Of a DNA stretch of 64,000 nt, positions 34,449-43,509 are shown piece by piece (positions within the stretch are counted from its first letter, which is position 1; every line of letters starts with the position of its first letter). Location: positions 4,189,001 to 4,253,000 of the forward strand of contig NZ_CP141595.1 in NCBI RefSeq assembly GCF_035590735.1, written 5' to 3'. The translations under genes were made by a program, and so were the position numbers. Below the pieces are notes generated by a model. It had not been told where the DNA came from, searched no databases, and worked only from the letters and a program-made list of their open reading frames with translations. The DNA comes from Rossellomorea aquimaris (lineage in GTDB: Bacteria > Bacillota > Bacilli > Bacillales > Bacillaceae_B).

Positions 34449-34994
34449 TTAAACCTTGGTAGAGACAGTATCTTCTTTTCTATTAAAGTATCTGTTCGTC
34501 CGCTCAAATACTTCAATCAGAATAAATAGAAGAAAAGGCAACAGAACAAACAGAGAAAACCCAAGCTTACTGGAAATGAATTTGGCCACGAATCCTGCAT
34601 TCGGCAGAATGACGGCGACTTCCCCGATTAACTTATCCGGCTGCACCTTCCAGCTGTCTTCTACATTGTTATTGTCACCCTTTGTCAGAAAACCTTCGGG
34701 GGTTACCTGAACCACTCGGTGGGTCACTACCTTTCGATCCGCCGTATGAAAGGTGATGACTTCGTTCTTTTTGACTGCGTCGGCATTTGTCTCTTTTACA
34801 AAGATCATGTCACCTGCACTGATCTTGGGTTCCATACTATTTGTCAGGACCGTTAATGGCTTGTACCCAAAAAACGATGGTATCTTAGTAGGATCCTTTT
34901 GCGCTTGATAGGAGACGAATAAGAGAAATACAATGCAGCATAGAGCAGATATCGTCAGGAGATAAGTGAATATTTTCAACATTTTTCTTTTCAA
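34449..34994 (-). CDS. sipW: SipW-type (ER-like) signal peptidase I
   Basis: A 181-residue membrane signal peptidase of the archaeal/ER type: catalytic serine in LTNSMEPKISAGDMI and histidine in KVVTHRVVQVTPEGF, with no lysine at the bacterial position. N- and C-terminal helices anchor it. It cleaves TasA and its partner in Bacillus. Start is TTG at 34994 with AGGAGG ten bases before; the ATG in between is out of frame. It is the first gene of the matrix operon. Confidence 0.94.
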   Translation of the reverse strand: MKRKMLKIFTYLLTISALCCIVFLLFVSYQAQKDPTKIPSFFGYKPLTVLTNSMEPKISAGDMIFVKETNADAVKKNEVITFHTADRKVVTHRVVQVTPEGFLTKGDNNNVEDSWKVQPDKLIGEVAVILPNAGFVAKFISSKLGFSLFVLLPFLLFILIEVFERTNRYFNRKEDTVSTKV

Positions 34995-35035
34995 TTCATC
35001 ACATCCTCCTATTGTGTTTATCGCCTGTATTCACA

Positions 35036-35064
35036 AATTTACTAGACTTGGATAAAAGTGTCAA
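35036..35064 (-). promoter_or_regulatory. Promoter of sipW-tasA
   Basis: On the minus strand TTGACA (35064-35059), 17-bp spacer, TAAATT (35041-35036). It gives a leader of about 35 bases before the sipW start. Confidence 0.7.
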
Positions 35065-35069
35065 CGTTA

Positions 35070-35091
35070 TAACGAACAAAAATGTTCGTTA
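35070..35091. promoter_or_regulatory. 22-bp perfect palindrome upstream of the sipW promoter
   Basis: TAACGAACA, AAAA, TGTTCGTTA: exact 9-bp arms, ending five bases from the -35 box. It is well placed for an activator or repressor of matrix genes. It is two bases too long in the centre for a LexA box and lacks the GTTCTYT form of SinR sites. Confidence 0.65.
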
Positions 35092-35307
35092 AAAAACGAC
35101 AAATTTTTTTGAGGTTTCTTTCAAAATGTCCTTAGGTGAAAAGCAAGCCATGATAAGGTTTAGAGCTCCAAAATGAGCTGGAGAAGGGATCTACACCATG
35201 GAAAAGCCCCCCTCAATATGTCGTAATTTGATGAGCAACTCTTCTACCATTGTGATTTTTAATAGAATAATATGGTAATGTACCAAAAAACAATTAGGGG
35301 GTTTCGC

Positions 35308-37689
35308 ATGAACAAGTTATTCAAAACAGGTATCACTTCAGTTGTGATGGCAGGAACTTTATTTGCCGGTATTCCGGTAAGTTCATCTGTTTCGGCAAGT
35401 GTAGTGACAGGAAGTCATGTAAAAGAATCGGATTCACATTCACATTTTATCGGGACGTTAGATGCGGCCTTGATCAATGATGAGAGATTGCTAGCCTCAT
35501 TGATCAAGCAGGGAAAGATATCATCTAAAGCTTCTGATGCTACCAAGAAAAAAGAGTTGGAAAAGTATATTGAGTTAAAGGGAAAGAAAGTGGAAGATAC
35601 TAACGTAAAAGATCCCATCGCCCCTAAGGCGAAGGCAGCTGAATCTGAAAAGCACCAGAAGTTCAAAGACGCTACAAAGAAAAGCAGCGGTAAATTACAA
35701 GGAAGCACCAAGCACCCGGATCCCGTGAAGGAATCACCTTCACCAGGTGTAGCCAAAAAAGGGAAGCTGCTTACATTGATGGTAGAATACTCGGATTTCA
35801 AACATAATAATATTAAACCGAGTGAAACGGATAACTACTATGAGGATTACAACAAGGAGCACTTCGAAGAGATGATCTTTGGAGACGATGGCGTAACAGG
35901 GCCTAATGGCGAGAACTTCGTTTCGCAAAAGCAGTACTATGAAGAACAATCAGGCGGGACTTATACAATTGAAGGGAACGCTTACGGATGGCTTGAGGTT
36001 CCAGGCACGGCAGCATATTACGGGGCAGACAAAGCTTCAGGGGGACATGATAATGTGACTCCGGGCGGATCGAAACAATTGGTAGCTGATACTTATGCTG
36101 CAGCGCTTGCGGCAGGAATTCCCCTTGAGGATTATGACTTAGAAGATCCGCATGATTTAGATGGTGACGGAAACTATTGGGAGCCGGATGGGTTAGTCGA
36201 TCACTTGCAGATCATCCATGCTGGTATGGGTCAGGAAGCTGGAGGCGGTTCTTTATTTGATAATGCCATCTGGTCTCACAGATCCGCAGTATTTGTTGAC
36301 AAGGATGGACTTGGAAAAGGTAAACCGGGATTCTATGATTACACAATGATGCCTGAAGATGGGGCTACCGGTGTATTCGCTCATGAATATGGTCATGACC
36401 TGGGATTACCGGATGAATACGATACGATTTATTCCGGAGCGGGGGATGCCGTTGGGTATTGGTCTATCATGTCTGCAGGTTCGTGGGCAGGTAAGATTCC
36501 CGGGACAGAACCAACAGGCTTTTCTCCTTGGGCAAAGTCCTACCTACAATCCACTCTGGGTGGAAATTGGACTCAACCTTCAGTAGTTGACTTTGAAGAT
36601 ATTAAGAAAAAAGGAACGAATTACTTGCTCGATCAGGCAAATTCTCCGAACGGCCAAAACCATCAGGCGATTCAAGTAAACCTGCCTCAGAAGAAGACAG
36701 CCGTGAATACTCCTGCTTCAGGAAGCTATGAGTATTGGGGCGGTCAAGCGGATGAAATCGATACGAATATGGTGACAAATGTTGACTTAACAGGCAAGTC
36801 TTCTGCTGAGCTGACGTTTGACGCCTGGTATGATATTGAAGCACAATGGGATTTCGGATTTGTGCAAGTATCCACTGATGACGGGGGAAGTTGGAAATCA
36901 TTAGGAAATGAAAACACCCGCGATGATGTGGTAGCTGAAGGTTATCCTACTATATTGAATTCTATGCCTGGTTTCACGGGAACATCAGATGGCTGGGAAC
37001 CACAATCATTTGATTTATCCGAGTATGCCGGACAGGAAATTCAGCTGAGATTCCGTTATGCAACAGACTGGGGTACATCACTAACAGGATTCTTTACTGA
37101 TAATATTAAGGTCGTGGCAGATGGCGATACAGTAGTAGAAGATGGCGCTGAAAGTACAACGACTCCTTTCACGTTAAATGGATTTGAACGTTTTGACGGT
37201 AACAAATATGTTGATCATTATTACTTATTGGAATGGCGCAACCATCAAGGTGTAGATGAAGGGCTCGCCAATATCGCACGTGGTAATTCTTTGATGAGCT
37301 ATGATGGTGGTCTGGTCGTTTGGTATGTAGATGACACCTTTACAGATAACTGGACGGGTCTCCATCCTGGGGACGGTTTCTTAGGGGTAGTGGATGCACA
37401 TGATGATACCAATCTATTATGGAGCACAGGTGTAGAAGCCTCGACTCGTTACCATGTGGCAGATGCGGCGTTCAACTTCATGCCGACTTCCGGATTGAAC
37501 CTGGTCTATCCTGATCAAACCCTGACACTTGCAAGTCAACGTGGAATACCTTTATTTAATGATAGGAAGGATTACAATAACTCCTATCTGCCAGATGCAG
37601 GACGTAATATCAGTCATTACGGGCTAAAGGTACTGGTGAATGATCAAGCTAAGGACAAATCTGTCGGTTCGATCACACTATCAAGATAG
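35308..37689 (+). CDS. inhA: Immune inhibitor A-type M6 metalloprotease
   Basis: A 793-residue secreted zinc protease. It has a signal peptide (residues ~1-32, ending near SVSA), a charged propeptide rich in Lys, the M6 catalytic domain with zinc motif FAHEYGHDLGLPDEYD, and C-terminal beta-rich/MAM-like domains (WDFGFVQVSTDDGGSWKSLG). Homologues (InhA, Vpr-like PrtV) degrade host or environmental proteins. The nearby DegS/DegU system commonly controls such exoproteases. ATG at 35308 has AGGGGG upstream. Confidence 0.95.
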   Translation: MNKLFKTGITSVVMAGTLFAGIPVSSSVSASVVTGSHVKESDSHSHFIGTLDAALINDERLLASLIKQGKISSKASDATKKKELEKYIELKGKKVEDTNVKDPIAPKAKAAESEKHQKFKDATKKSSGKLQGSTKHPDPVKESPSPGVAKKGKLLTLMVEYSDFKHNNIKPSETDNYYEDYNKEHFEEMIFGDDGVTGPNGENFVSQKQYYEEQSGGTYTIEGNAYGWLEVPGTAAYYGADKASGGHDNVTPGGSKQLVADTYAAALAAGIPLEDYDLEDPHDLDGDGNYWEPDGLVDHLQIIHAGMGQEAGGGSLFDNAIWSHRSAVFVDKDGLGKGKPGFYDYTMMPEDGATGVFAHEYGHDLGLPDEYDTIYSGAGDAVGYWSIMSAGSWAGKIPGTEPTGFSPWAKSYLQSTLGGNWTQPSVVDFEDIKKKGTNYLLDQANSPNGQNHQAIQVNLPQKKTAVNTPASGSYEYWGGQADEIDTNMVTNVDLTGKSSAELTFDAWYDIEAQWDFGFVQVSTDDGGSWKSLGNENTRDDVVAEGYPTILNSMPGFTGTSDGWEPQSFDLSEYAGQEIQLRFRYATDWGTSLTGFFTDNIKVVADGDTVVEDGAESTTTPFTLNGFERFDGNKYVDHYYLLEWRNHQGVDEGLANIARGNSLMSYDGGLVVWYVDDTFTDNWTGLHPGDGFLGVVDAHDDTNLLWSTGVEASTRYHVADAAFNFMPTSGLNLVYPDQTLTLASQRGIPLFNDRKDYNNSYLPDAGRNISHYGLKVLVNDQAKDKSVGSITLSR

Positions 37690-37713
37690 AATAGTAGATT
37701 ACTCGTATATCCC

Positions 37714-37756
37714 TTGACCAAGGTTTGGATTCCCATCCCTTGGTCAATGGGTTTTA
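37714..37756 (+). terminator. inhA terminator-like hairpin
   Basis: TTGACCAAGG and CCTTGGTCAA are perfect 10-bp arms, followed by a modest T-rich tract. Confidence 0.65.
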
Positions 37757-37839
37757 TTATAGAAGTGTCACTTATACTACCCGTTAGAACACCTGTTGGA
37801 TGACCTCCCTCCTCTTCTCGATATTTACTAGATTTCAAG

Positions 37840-37945
37840 TGCGACATGATTGTGCCTATGCCTGCTTACAAAACTCAATTCTCGCATGATTATCTGAATT
37901 CCCCCACGATTTTAGTCAAGCCGCAATTATTGTGCCTAGAAGCCT
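37840..37945. repeat. Cluster of short dispersed repeats in the inhA-degU gap
   Basis: ATTCTCGCATGATTA (37878-37892) is an inverted relative of the unit at 21521-21535, with a decayed copy ATTCCCCCACGATTTT 19 bases later. ATTGTGCCTA followed by GCCTG occurs twice (near 37850 and 37935). No gene or clear RNA is seen in this 394-bp gap other than the two terminators at its ends. Confidence 0.45.
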
Positions 37946-38015
37946 GTTAGCGTTACAAATTCCCATCCCCTGAACCGGCCCATAGCCTCTATATCCTCTC
38001 ACAACTATCTAAATC

Positions 38016-38046
38016 CAAAAAAACGGCCCTTCTCAAAGAAGGGCCG
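38016..38046 (-). terminator. degU terminator
   Basis: CGGCCCTTCT/AGAAGGGCCG with a short loop and a run of seven T on the minus strand, 38 bp behind degU. Confidence 0.88.
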
Positions 38047-38083
38047 CTCTCTCAACAACAAATTAACAATACACAATTCCCTA

Positions 38084-38761
38084 TTATCGTACTTCCACCC
38101 AACCGTTCTTGATCGCAGTTACAACTGCCTGGGTACGGTCGTTCACATTCATCTTTTGTAATATATTACTTACATGATTTTTGACAGTTTTTTCACTGAT
38201 GTATAGGCCTTCACCGATTCCGCGGTTACTCTTACCGTCAGCAAGCATTTGCAGTACTTCACACTCGCGGCGCGTTAATAGGTGAAGCGGGCGGCGAACT
38301 TCGGATTGTTGGAATCCACCTGAGTTTTGGGCGTTTGCCAGGCGCTTGTATTCTGCTACCAGGTTATGAGTTACCTTCGGATGAACGTAAGAGCCTCCAT
38401 CTGCAACGATCTTCACTGCGTCAACCAGTGCCTCTGAGTCCATCTCTTTTAATAAATAACCTAGTGCTCCTGTTTTCAACGCATGGTTTACATAGTTTTC
38501 ATCGTCGTGGATGGATAGGATGATGACCTTCGTATCCGGGTATCTGTCCATCAGTTCACGTGTTGCTTCTACGCCGTTTGTTTCAGGCATATTGATGTCC
38601 ATCAGGACAACATCTGGTTCGTGTGTTTCAACTAGGTTCATGGCTTCTGAACCGTCATCGCCTTCTGCTACTACGTTGAAAGAAGGTTCAAATTCAAGGA
38701 TTCGTTTTACTCCCTCTCTGAAAAGCTGATGATCATCAATGATAACAATATTTGTTGCCAT
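38084..38761 (-). CDS. degU: Response regulator DegU
   Basis: A 225-residue NarL/LuxR-type response regulator. The receiver domain carries the acidic residues near the start (IIDDHQLFREG), the phosphorylated aspartate in DVVLMDINMPETNG and a conserved lysine in YLLKEMDSEALV; the LuxR helix-turn-helix spans LTRRECEVLQMLADGKSNRG to SEKTVKNHVSNILQKM. DegU controls exoenzymes, competence, motility and biofilm in Bacillus. It follows degS by 30 bp. Confidence 0.97.
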   Translation of the reverse strand: MATNIVIIDDHQLFREGVKRILEFEPSFNVVAEGDDGSEAMNLVETHEPDVVLMDINMPETNGVEATRELMDRYPDTKVIILSIHDDENYVNHALKTGALGYLLKEMDSEALVDAVKIVADGGSYVHPKVTHNLVAEYKRLANAQNSGGFQQSEVRRPLHLLTRRECEVLQMLADGKSNRGIGEGLYISEKTVKNHVSNILQKMNVNDRTQAVVTAIKNGWVEVR

Positions 38762-38791
38762 GTCTTTCGCCTCCCTAAACCTTGGAAAAAT

Positions 38792-39934
38792 TTACTTATT
38801 AAGTGGAACCTGGATCAGTATGACCGTTCCTGTTCCTACTTTTGAGTCAATCGTGATGTCTCCTTCAAGAAGGTCGACACGTTCATTCATCCCCATGATG
38901 CCAAAGGATCCTGTTTTTTGTTTGTCTTTGTCGAATCCTTTGCCGTTGTCTTTGACAACAACTGTTATTTGGTCTTTCTTTACTTCTACTTTAACTTGAA
39001 TATGTGTTGCTTCAGCGTGCTTAAGTGCGTTCTGAACACTTTCTTGTACTAATCTGAACAGAGCGACTTCGAATTTTGAAGGAAGTCTGATATCGAGCCC
39101 CATATTCACAAACTGAATGGAGGTCTCCTGGTTATACTCTTCGATTGTACTCAAGTATTTTTTGAGGGTAGGAATTAACCCCAGGTCATCAAGTGCCATT
39201 GGTCTGAGGTCGTAAATGATGCGCCTGACCTCATATAGGGCTGAGCGGACCATCCGTTTGAGGTCGCGTATTTCATGGATGGCATCGTCTGTGCTTTTTT
39301 CACGGAAAACCCGCTCGATTAAATCGGAACGAATTAAGACGTTGGCCATCATTTGCGCAGGACCATCATGAATCTCACGGGATAAGCGTTTTCGCTCGTC
39401 CTCTTGTGCCTCGATGATTTGAAGACCGAAATCCTGACGCTGCTTCGCATCTTCAAGTGCCTCACCAACTTGCCTTAAGTCACTATTTAAATAATTCAGA
39501 ACGACGGATATTTGCGAGCAAAGATTTTCTGCCCGTTCAATCGTGTCCCCGAGTGCGTGTAACCGTCTTTCCAGTTCATCCCGACGGTCTCTCAATTGCT
39601 TTTCTTGCTGTCTATTCATGGATAGCTTCATTTGCAGGTCATGAGCCTTTTCATACGCTTCTCTTACCTGATCTTCTGAATAGGTTTGAAAATGCTTGCT
39701 TACCTCAGATAGTCTGAGTCGTGCAAACTTCGATTTCTGTTGGAGGTGATCTCCTTCATCAATCACTTTCAAGACCATTTCTTTCACTTCCAGCAGTTCT
39801 TTCATCAAATCTTCATAATCAGTTCGACATTGCTCGCCAATCTGGAAGATTTCATCCTTACTTTCGTCAACCGTATCGACCATCTTTTTCAGGATGCTAT
39901 CTAACATCTTGGTGTCTATTTTTTTAAGTGACAC
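38792..39934 (-). CDS. degS: Sensor histidine kinase DegS
   Basis: A 380-residue cytoplasmic kinase without membrane helices. It has an N-terminal coiled-coil sensor domain, the HisKA_3 phosphoacceptor segment SREIHDGPAQMMANVLIRSD, and an ATP domain with DNGKGFD and GIMGMNERVDLLEG. It phosphorylates DegU. Length and start match B. subtilis DegS (385 aa) when the GTG at 39934 is used; GAGGGGTG lies at proper distance before it. A longer frame upstream to 40042 is not conserved. Confidence 0.96.
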   Translation of the reverse strand: MSLKKIDTKMLDSILKKMVDTVDESKDEIFQIGEQCRTDYEDLMKELLEVKEMVLKVIDEGDHLQQKSKFARLRLSEVSKHFQTYSEDQVREAYEKAHDLQMKLSMNRQQEKQLRDRRDELERRLHALGDTIERAENLCSQISVVLNYLNSDLRQVGEALEDAKQRQDFGLQIIEAQEDERKRLSREIHDGPAQMMANVLIRSDLIERVFREKSTDDAIHEIRDLKRMVRSALYEVRRIIYDLRPMALDDLGLIPTLKKYLSTIEEYNQETSIQFVNMGLDIRLPSKFEVALFRLVQESVQNALKHAEATHIQVKVEVKKDQITVVVKDNGKGFDKDKQKTGSFGIMGMNERVDLLEGDITIDSKVGTGTVILIQVPLNK

Positions 39935-40459
39935 GGTACACCCCTCTTTTGTTCCACAATAGTAGTCAACCCAGAATAAAGCTTCATGCAAAACTATACT
40001 TACATAGCAATAATCGGTTATTTCAGCTTGAGTTTCAGCCATTTCATTATGTCCATCGACCTACCACTCATCTACCTATTATCAATTCCATGTAAAATCA
40101 CAAAACTCCTTTATTCATCTAGGCATATTCCTATGTAATACCTCTACCAAGGGATCATTCGCTCCGGGAACATAAGAGAATGAATGGGAATTATCTAGAC
40201 CATTCGACTTCCCTTTCAGAGCTTTGGAACAACTGAAGTATTACTATCAGCGTCCATTATACCATGTCACATATTGTCGGAGATTAAAGTTTGATTACAT
40301 TGTATTACCATTATTTCATGTAGAACCAGTTTTTACCTGCCTCAATACCCTATGTGGCTCTCAATTTGTGCATTATGCTTCATTTTTATATATAGTAGTA
40401 TTAGGAGAAAAGAGCGTATTTTGTCGGGAGCTGCGGCAAGAGGGAAAGGAGAAATGAGT
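39935..40459. other. Divergent control region between degS and yvyE
   Basis: AT-rich intergenic region of 525 bp. I see no gene with a ribosome site and no fully convincing -35/-10 pair; several TTGTGA and GATAAT fragments are at wrong spacing. It must hold the promoters of degS and yvyE, since the two are divergent as in B. subtilis. Confidence 0.45.
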
Positions 40460-41092
40460 TTGCTACATCACTATAATACCGTCAAGGGTTACGGAGAGCA
40501 CGAAATCAATATTGAACGTTCCAGATTCATCGCATATTTGACTCGTGCGGAAACCGAGGAAGAAGCACAGGAATTCATCACCTCTATCAAGAAGAAGCAT
40601 CATGATGCCACTCATAACTGCTCTGCCTATATGATTGGTGAAAATAATCTGATTCAAAAAGCGAATGACGATGGGGAGCCGAGTGGCACAGCCGGAGTCC
40701 CTATGCTTGAAGTATTAAAAAAACGTGACCTCAAGGACACCGTTGTCGTTGTGACTCGTTATTTCGGGGGGATCAAACTTGGTGCAGGCGGGCTTATCCG
40801 GGCGTATGGACGTGCCACGTCTGAAGGCCTCAATGCTACAGGGATTGTTGAAAGACGCCTTATGAGGGTGATGAAGACGAAGATCGACTATACGTGGCTT
40901 GGTAAGGTTGAAAATGAAGTGAGATCGTCTCATTATCAGCTCAAGGAGATTCATTACTTAGAAGCTGTTGAGGTTGATGTGTATGTGGAAGAAGCCTCTA
41001 AGGAGCAGTTTGTGGATTGGATGACCGAGCTTACGAATGGGCAGGGTGAAATTTCCGAGGGTAGTGTAGAATACCTCGAGTCATCTATATAG
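40460..41092 (+). CDS. yvyE: YvyE/YigZ (IMPACT-family) protein
   Basis: About 210 residues of the YigZ/IMPACT family. The N-terminal domain contains ERSRFIAYL, HNCSAYMIG, DDGEPSGTAGVPMLEVL and VVVVTRYFGGIKLGAGGLIR; a C-terminal ferredoxin-like domain follows. The family is thought to bind ribosomes or nucleic acid. TTG at 40460 gives AAAGGAG the normal eight-base spacing and an N-terminus like YvyE; ATG at 40454 is possible but close to the site. Synteny with degS and tagV supports the call. Confidence 0.92.
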   Translation: MLHHYNTVKGYGEHEINIERSRFIAYLTRAETEEEAQEFITSIKKKHHDATHNCSAYMIGENNLIQKANDDGEPSGTAGVPMLEVLKKRDLKDTVVVVTRYFGGIKLGAGGLIRAYGRATSEGLNATGIVERRLMRVMKTKIDYTWLGKVENEVRSSHYQLKEIHYLEAVEVDVYVEEASKEQFVDWMTELTNGQGEISEGSVEYLESSI

Positions 41093-41100
41093 TACTTATG

Positions 41101-41135
41101 GAGGGACTGACCTCGAAATTCGAGGTCAGTCCCTC
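41101..41135. terminator. Perfect palindrome behind yvyE
   Basis: Exact 17-bp arms (GAGGGACTGACCTCGAA and complement) around a single base, followed by CTTGT rather than a clean T-run. It resembles the GGGACGGACC repeats before treA (GGGAC-N-GACCTC), so it may be a repeat acting as a terminator. Confidence 0.65.
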
Positions 41136-41251
41136 TTGTAATATAAATTTCATTTTACGGTTTTATGGGTAAAGTAGTACAATAGAAATTGGAATAATAC
41201 GTCGAATATTGTTTATTGGTGTGATTACTCGAAGAAGGAGTTTTTCTATAT

Positions 41252-42301
41252 ATGTCGATTGAACGGAATTATCGTAATACTATGAAAAAGAAGAAGCGCA
41301 GGAGAAGGATTGTGTTCTTTCTCATCATCCCCCTGCTCATCGTCACATTTTCTGTTGCTGGATATGGAGCACTGTTGTATAAGAAAGCTGAAACCGTATT
41401 TAATGATTCGTACAATAATATAGAGGGCCGTGAGAAATCCGAACTACGGGATGAAAAGGTTGATCCCAACATCGATAACGTGTCCATCTTATTTATCGGA
41501 GTCGATGAAAGTGATACTCGTAATTTCGGCTCCTCAACCCGCTCTGACGCCCTGATGCTCGCCACCCTGAACGAAAAGGAAAAGTCCGTTAAACTCGTTA
41601 GTATCCCCCGTGATTCCTACGTGTACTTACCAGAAGTAGGATACAATACGAAGATTAACCACGCACACGCGTATGGCGGCCCCAAAGCTTCCATCGAAGC
41701 GGTTGAAACCATGTTTGATATACCTGTCGATTACTATGTGAAAATGAACTTCCATGCGTTCATCGATGTGGTAGACGCACTGAATGGCATAAATGTAGAA
41801 GTGCCATATGAGCTCTATGAGCAAAACTCAAAAGATACGGCAAACGCCATTCATTTACTGCCTGGAATGCAGACGCTTGACGGGGAAGAAGCTTTAGCAC
41901 TGGCCAGAACCCGGAAAAAGGATAATGATATCGAGCGTGGTAAACGTCAACAGGAAATCCTTAAAGGTGTGATGAAGAAAGCAGTATCTGCCAATGCCTT
42001 GACCAAATATGATGATATCATCCAAGCCATCGGGGACAATATGGAAACCAACATGACCTTTAATGAGATGAAGGCCCTTTCCAGTTACGGATTAAAGAAA
42101 CAGTTGGACCTGAACACCCTTTCCCTTGAAGGGGAAGATACTTATATTGAAAATGTGTATTATTGGTTATTGGACGATACCAGCCTGGCCAATACGAGTA
42201 TTGAATTACAAGATCACCTTGAGGTCAATCGATCAACAGCCGGAGATATCGATTACTCTGAACAGAGTGAAGAAGAGAATCCTTCTGCTACTTATGAATA
42301 A
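41252..42301 (+). CDS. tagV: LCP-family wall polymer ligase (TagV/YvhJ position)
   Basis: A 349-residue LCP protein: basic N-terminus, one membrane helix (residues ~21-41), and the LCP core with LFIGVDESDTRNFGSSTRSD, VKLVSIPRDSYVYLP, KINHAHAYGG and ALARTRKKDNDIERGKRQQE. It transfers teichoic acid from its lipid carrier to peptidoglycan. The location between yvyE and tagO is that of yvhJ (tagV) in B. subtilis. ATG at 41252 has GAAGGAG eleven bases upstream. Confidence 0.92.
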   Translation: MSIERNYRNTMKKKKRRRRIVFFLIIPLLIVTFSVAGYGALLYKKAETVFNDSYNNIEGREKSELRDEKVDPNIDNVSILFIGVDESDTRNFGSSTRSDALMLATLNEKEKSVKLVSIPRDSYVYLPEVGYNTKINHAHAYGGPKASIEAVETMFDIPVDYYVKMNFHAFIDVVDALNGINVEVPYELYEQNSKDTANAIHLLPGMQTLDGEEALALARTRKKDNDIERGKRQQEILKGVMKKAVSANALTKYDDIIQAIGDNMETNMTFNEMKALSSYGLKKQLDLNTLSLEGEDTYIENVYYWLLDDTSLANTSIELQDHLEVNRSTAGDIDYSEQSEEENPSATYE

Positions 42302-42307
42302 TGGAAT

Positions 42308-42339
42308 AAAACCTGCAGACATTTCTCTGCAGGTTTTTT
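42308..42339 (+). terminator. tagV terminator
   Basis: AAAACCTGCAGA/TCTGCAGGTTTT with six bases between and a T-run. Confidence 0.88.
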
Positions 42340-42345
42340 AATAAC

Positions 42346-42384
42346 AAAAAAGAGTAGAGAACGAATAAGTCTCTACTCTTTTTT
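42346..42384. terminator. Bidirectional terminator at tagO end
   Basis: AAAAAAGAGTAGAGA and its exact complement around a 9-base loop; functions for the minus-strand tagO and as backup for tagV. Confidence 0.87.
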
Positions 42385-42389
42385 CATGA

Positions 42390-43439
42390 TTATTTTCTTG
42401 TCGCTCTAGCTTTAACGAACTTTATCAACGGTTGATAATTTGAATTGACAAGTCCGATACTCTCGATGAGCCACTCAATTGCTATGAGCAGTACCGCTAT
42501 CACAATCATTGCGCCCCACACCGTCGACATGGAGAATATGATGGCCGCTAAGCTGAACATAGCTGCAATCGCATAAATGATGATGACGGTTTGTTTGTGT
42601 GTGAATCCAATCCGCAATAAGCAATGGTGCAAATGCGATTTATCAGGAGCGGATAATGGACTTTTGTTGACAATTCTTCTAATGATCGCAAAGAACGTAT
42701 CTGAAATAGGGACACCTAAGATAATGAGCGGAACGATAAGGGAAATCATAGTAACATTTTTAAATCCAAGCATGGAGAGTACGGCAATCATGTATCCAAG
42801 GAACAGCGCCCCCGTGTCACCCATAAAGATTTTCGCTGGGTGAAAGTTGAAATACAGAAATCCGAGTGTACTGACAATCAGGATCAATGCAAGGGACATA
42901 ACAAAGACGTCACCTTTAAGCATCGCCATGAAACCGATTGTGGCAAGTCCAATCGTCGATACTCCTGCAGCCAATCCGTCTAATCCATCAATGAGATTGA
43001 TCGCATTTGTGATCCCTACAATCCAGAGGATGGTAATCGGAATGCTGAACATACCGAACTCCAGCACACCACCAAAAGGCAGGTTAATGAATTCGATTTG
43101 AACTCCGCCAAGTACCACTGTAAACGCCGCTGTCAGCTGACCCAATAATTTAAGGCGGGGAGATAATTCAAAGATGTCATCCGCCATCCCGGTTAAGAGG
43201 ATGACAGCACTTCCCAGGATGATCGCTCCAGCATATGGGTCTTCAGGACGTAAAATCAGAAATCCTGCTATAAACCCTATATAGATAGCGAGACCTCCAA
43301 GACGTGGCATTATTTTCTGGTGGACTTTACGGACATTGGGTTGATCCGTTGCGCCCACTTTATAGGCAAGTTTCTTCACTAACGGGGTTATCCCCAAAGT
43401 TAACAAAAAACATAAGATTAAGGTTAGAATTAACATCAT
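42390..43439 (-). CDS. tagO: Undecaprenyl-phosphate GlcNAc-1-phosphate transferase
   Basis: A 349-residue polytopic protein of the MraY/WecA family with about ten helices. It starts wall teichoic acid synthesis by moving GlcNAc-1-phosphate from UDP-GlcNAc to undecaprenyl phosphate. Motifs: GMADDIFELSPRLKLLGQ (Mg-binding aspartates), NAINLIDGLDGLAAG and the cytoplasmic HLHH region (DKSHLHHCLLRIG). ATG at 43439 has AGAGGTG upstream. Next to tagV and close to tagA. Confidence 0.95.
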   Translation of the reverse strand: MMLILTLILCFLLTLGITPLVKKLAYKVGATDQPNVRKVHQKIMPRLGGLAIYIGFIAGFLILRPEDPYAGAIILGSAVILLTGMADDIFELSPRLKLLGQLTAAFTVVLGGVQIEFINLPFGGVLEFGMFSIPITILWIVGITNAINLIDGLDGLAAGVSTIGLATIGFMAMLKGDVFVMSLALILIVSTLGFLYFNFHPAKIFMGDTGALFLGYMIAVLSMLGFKNVTMISLIVPLIILGVPISDTFFAIIRRIVNKSPLSAPDKSHLHHCLLRIGFTHKQTVIIIYAIAAMFSLAAIIFSMSTVWGAMIVIAVLLIAIEWLIESIGLVNSNYQPLIKFVKARATRK

Positions 43440-43509
43440 TGTCACACCTCTTGTAGTTAATCTACCCGGTAACTTTACTTGCGAAACAGGTAATTAATAC
43501 ATACTCAAT

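Noticed and set aside
35070..35091. LexA (DinR) box upstream of sipW
   Set aside because: CGAAC and GTTCG are separated by six bases; the Bacillus LexA box needs four.
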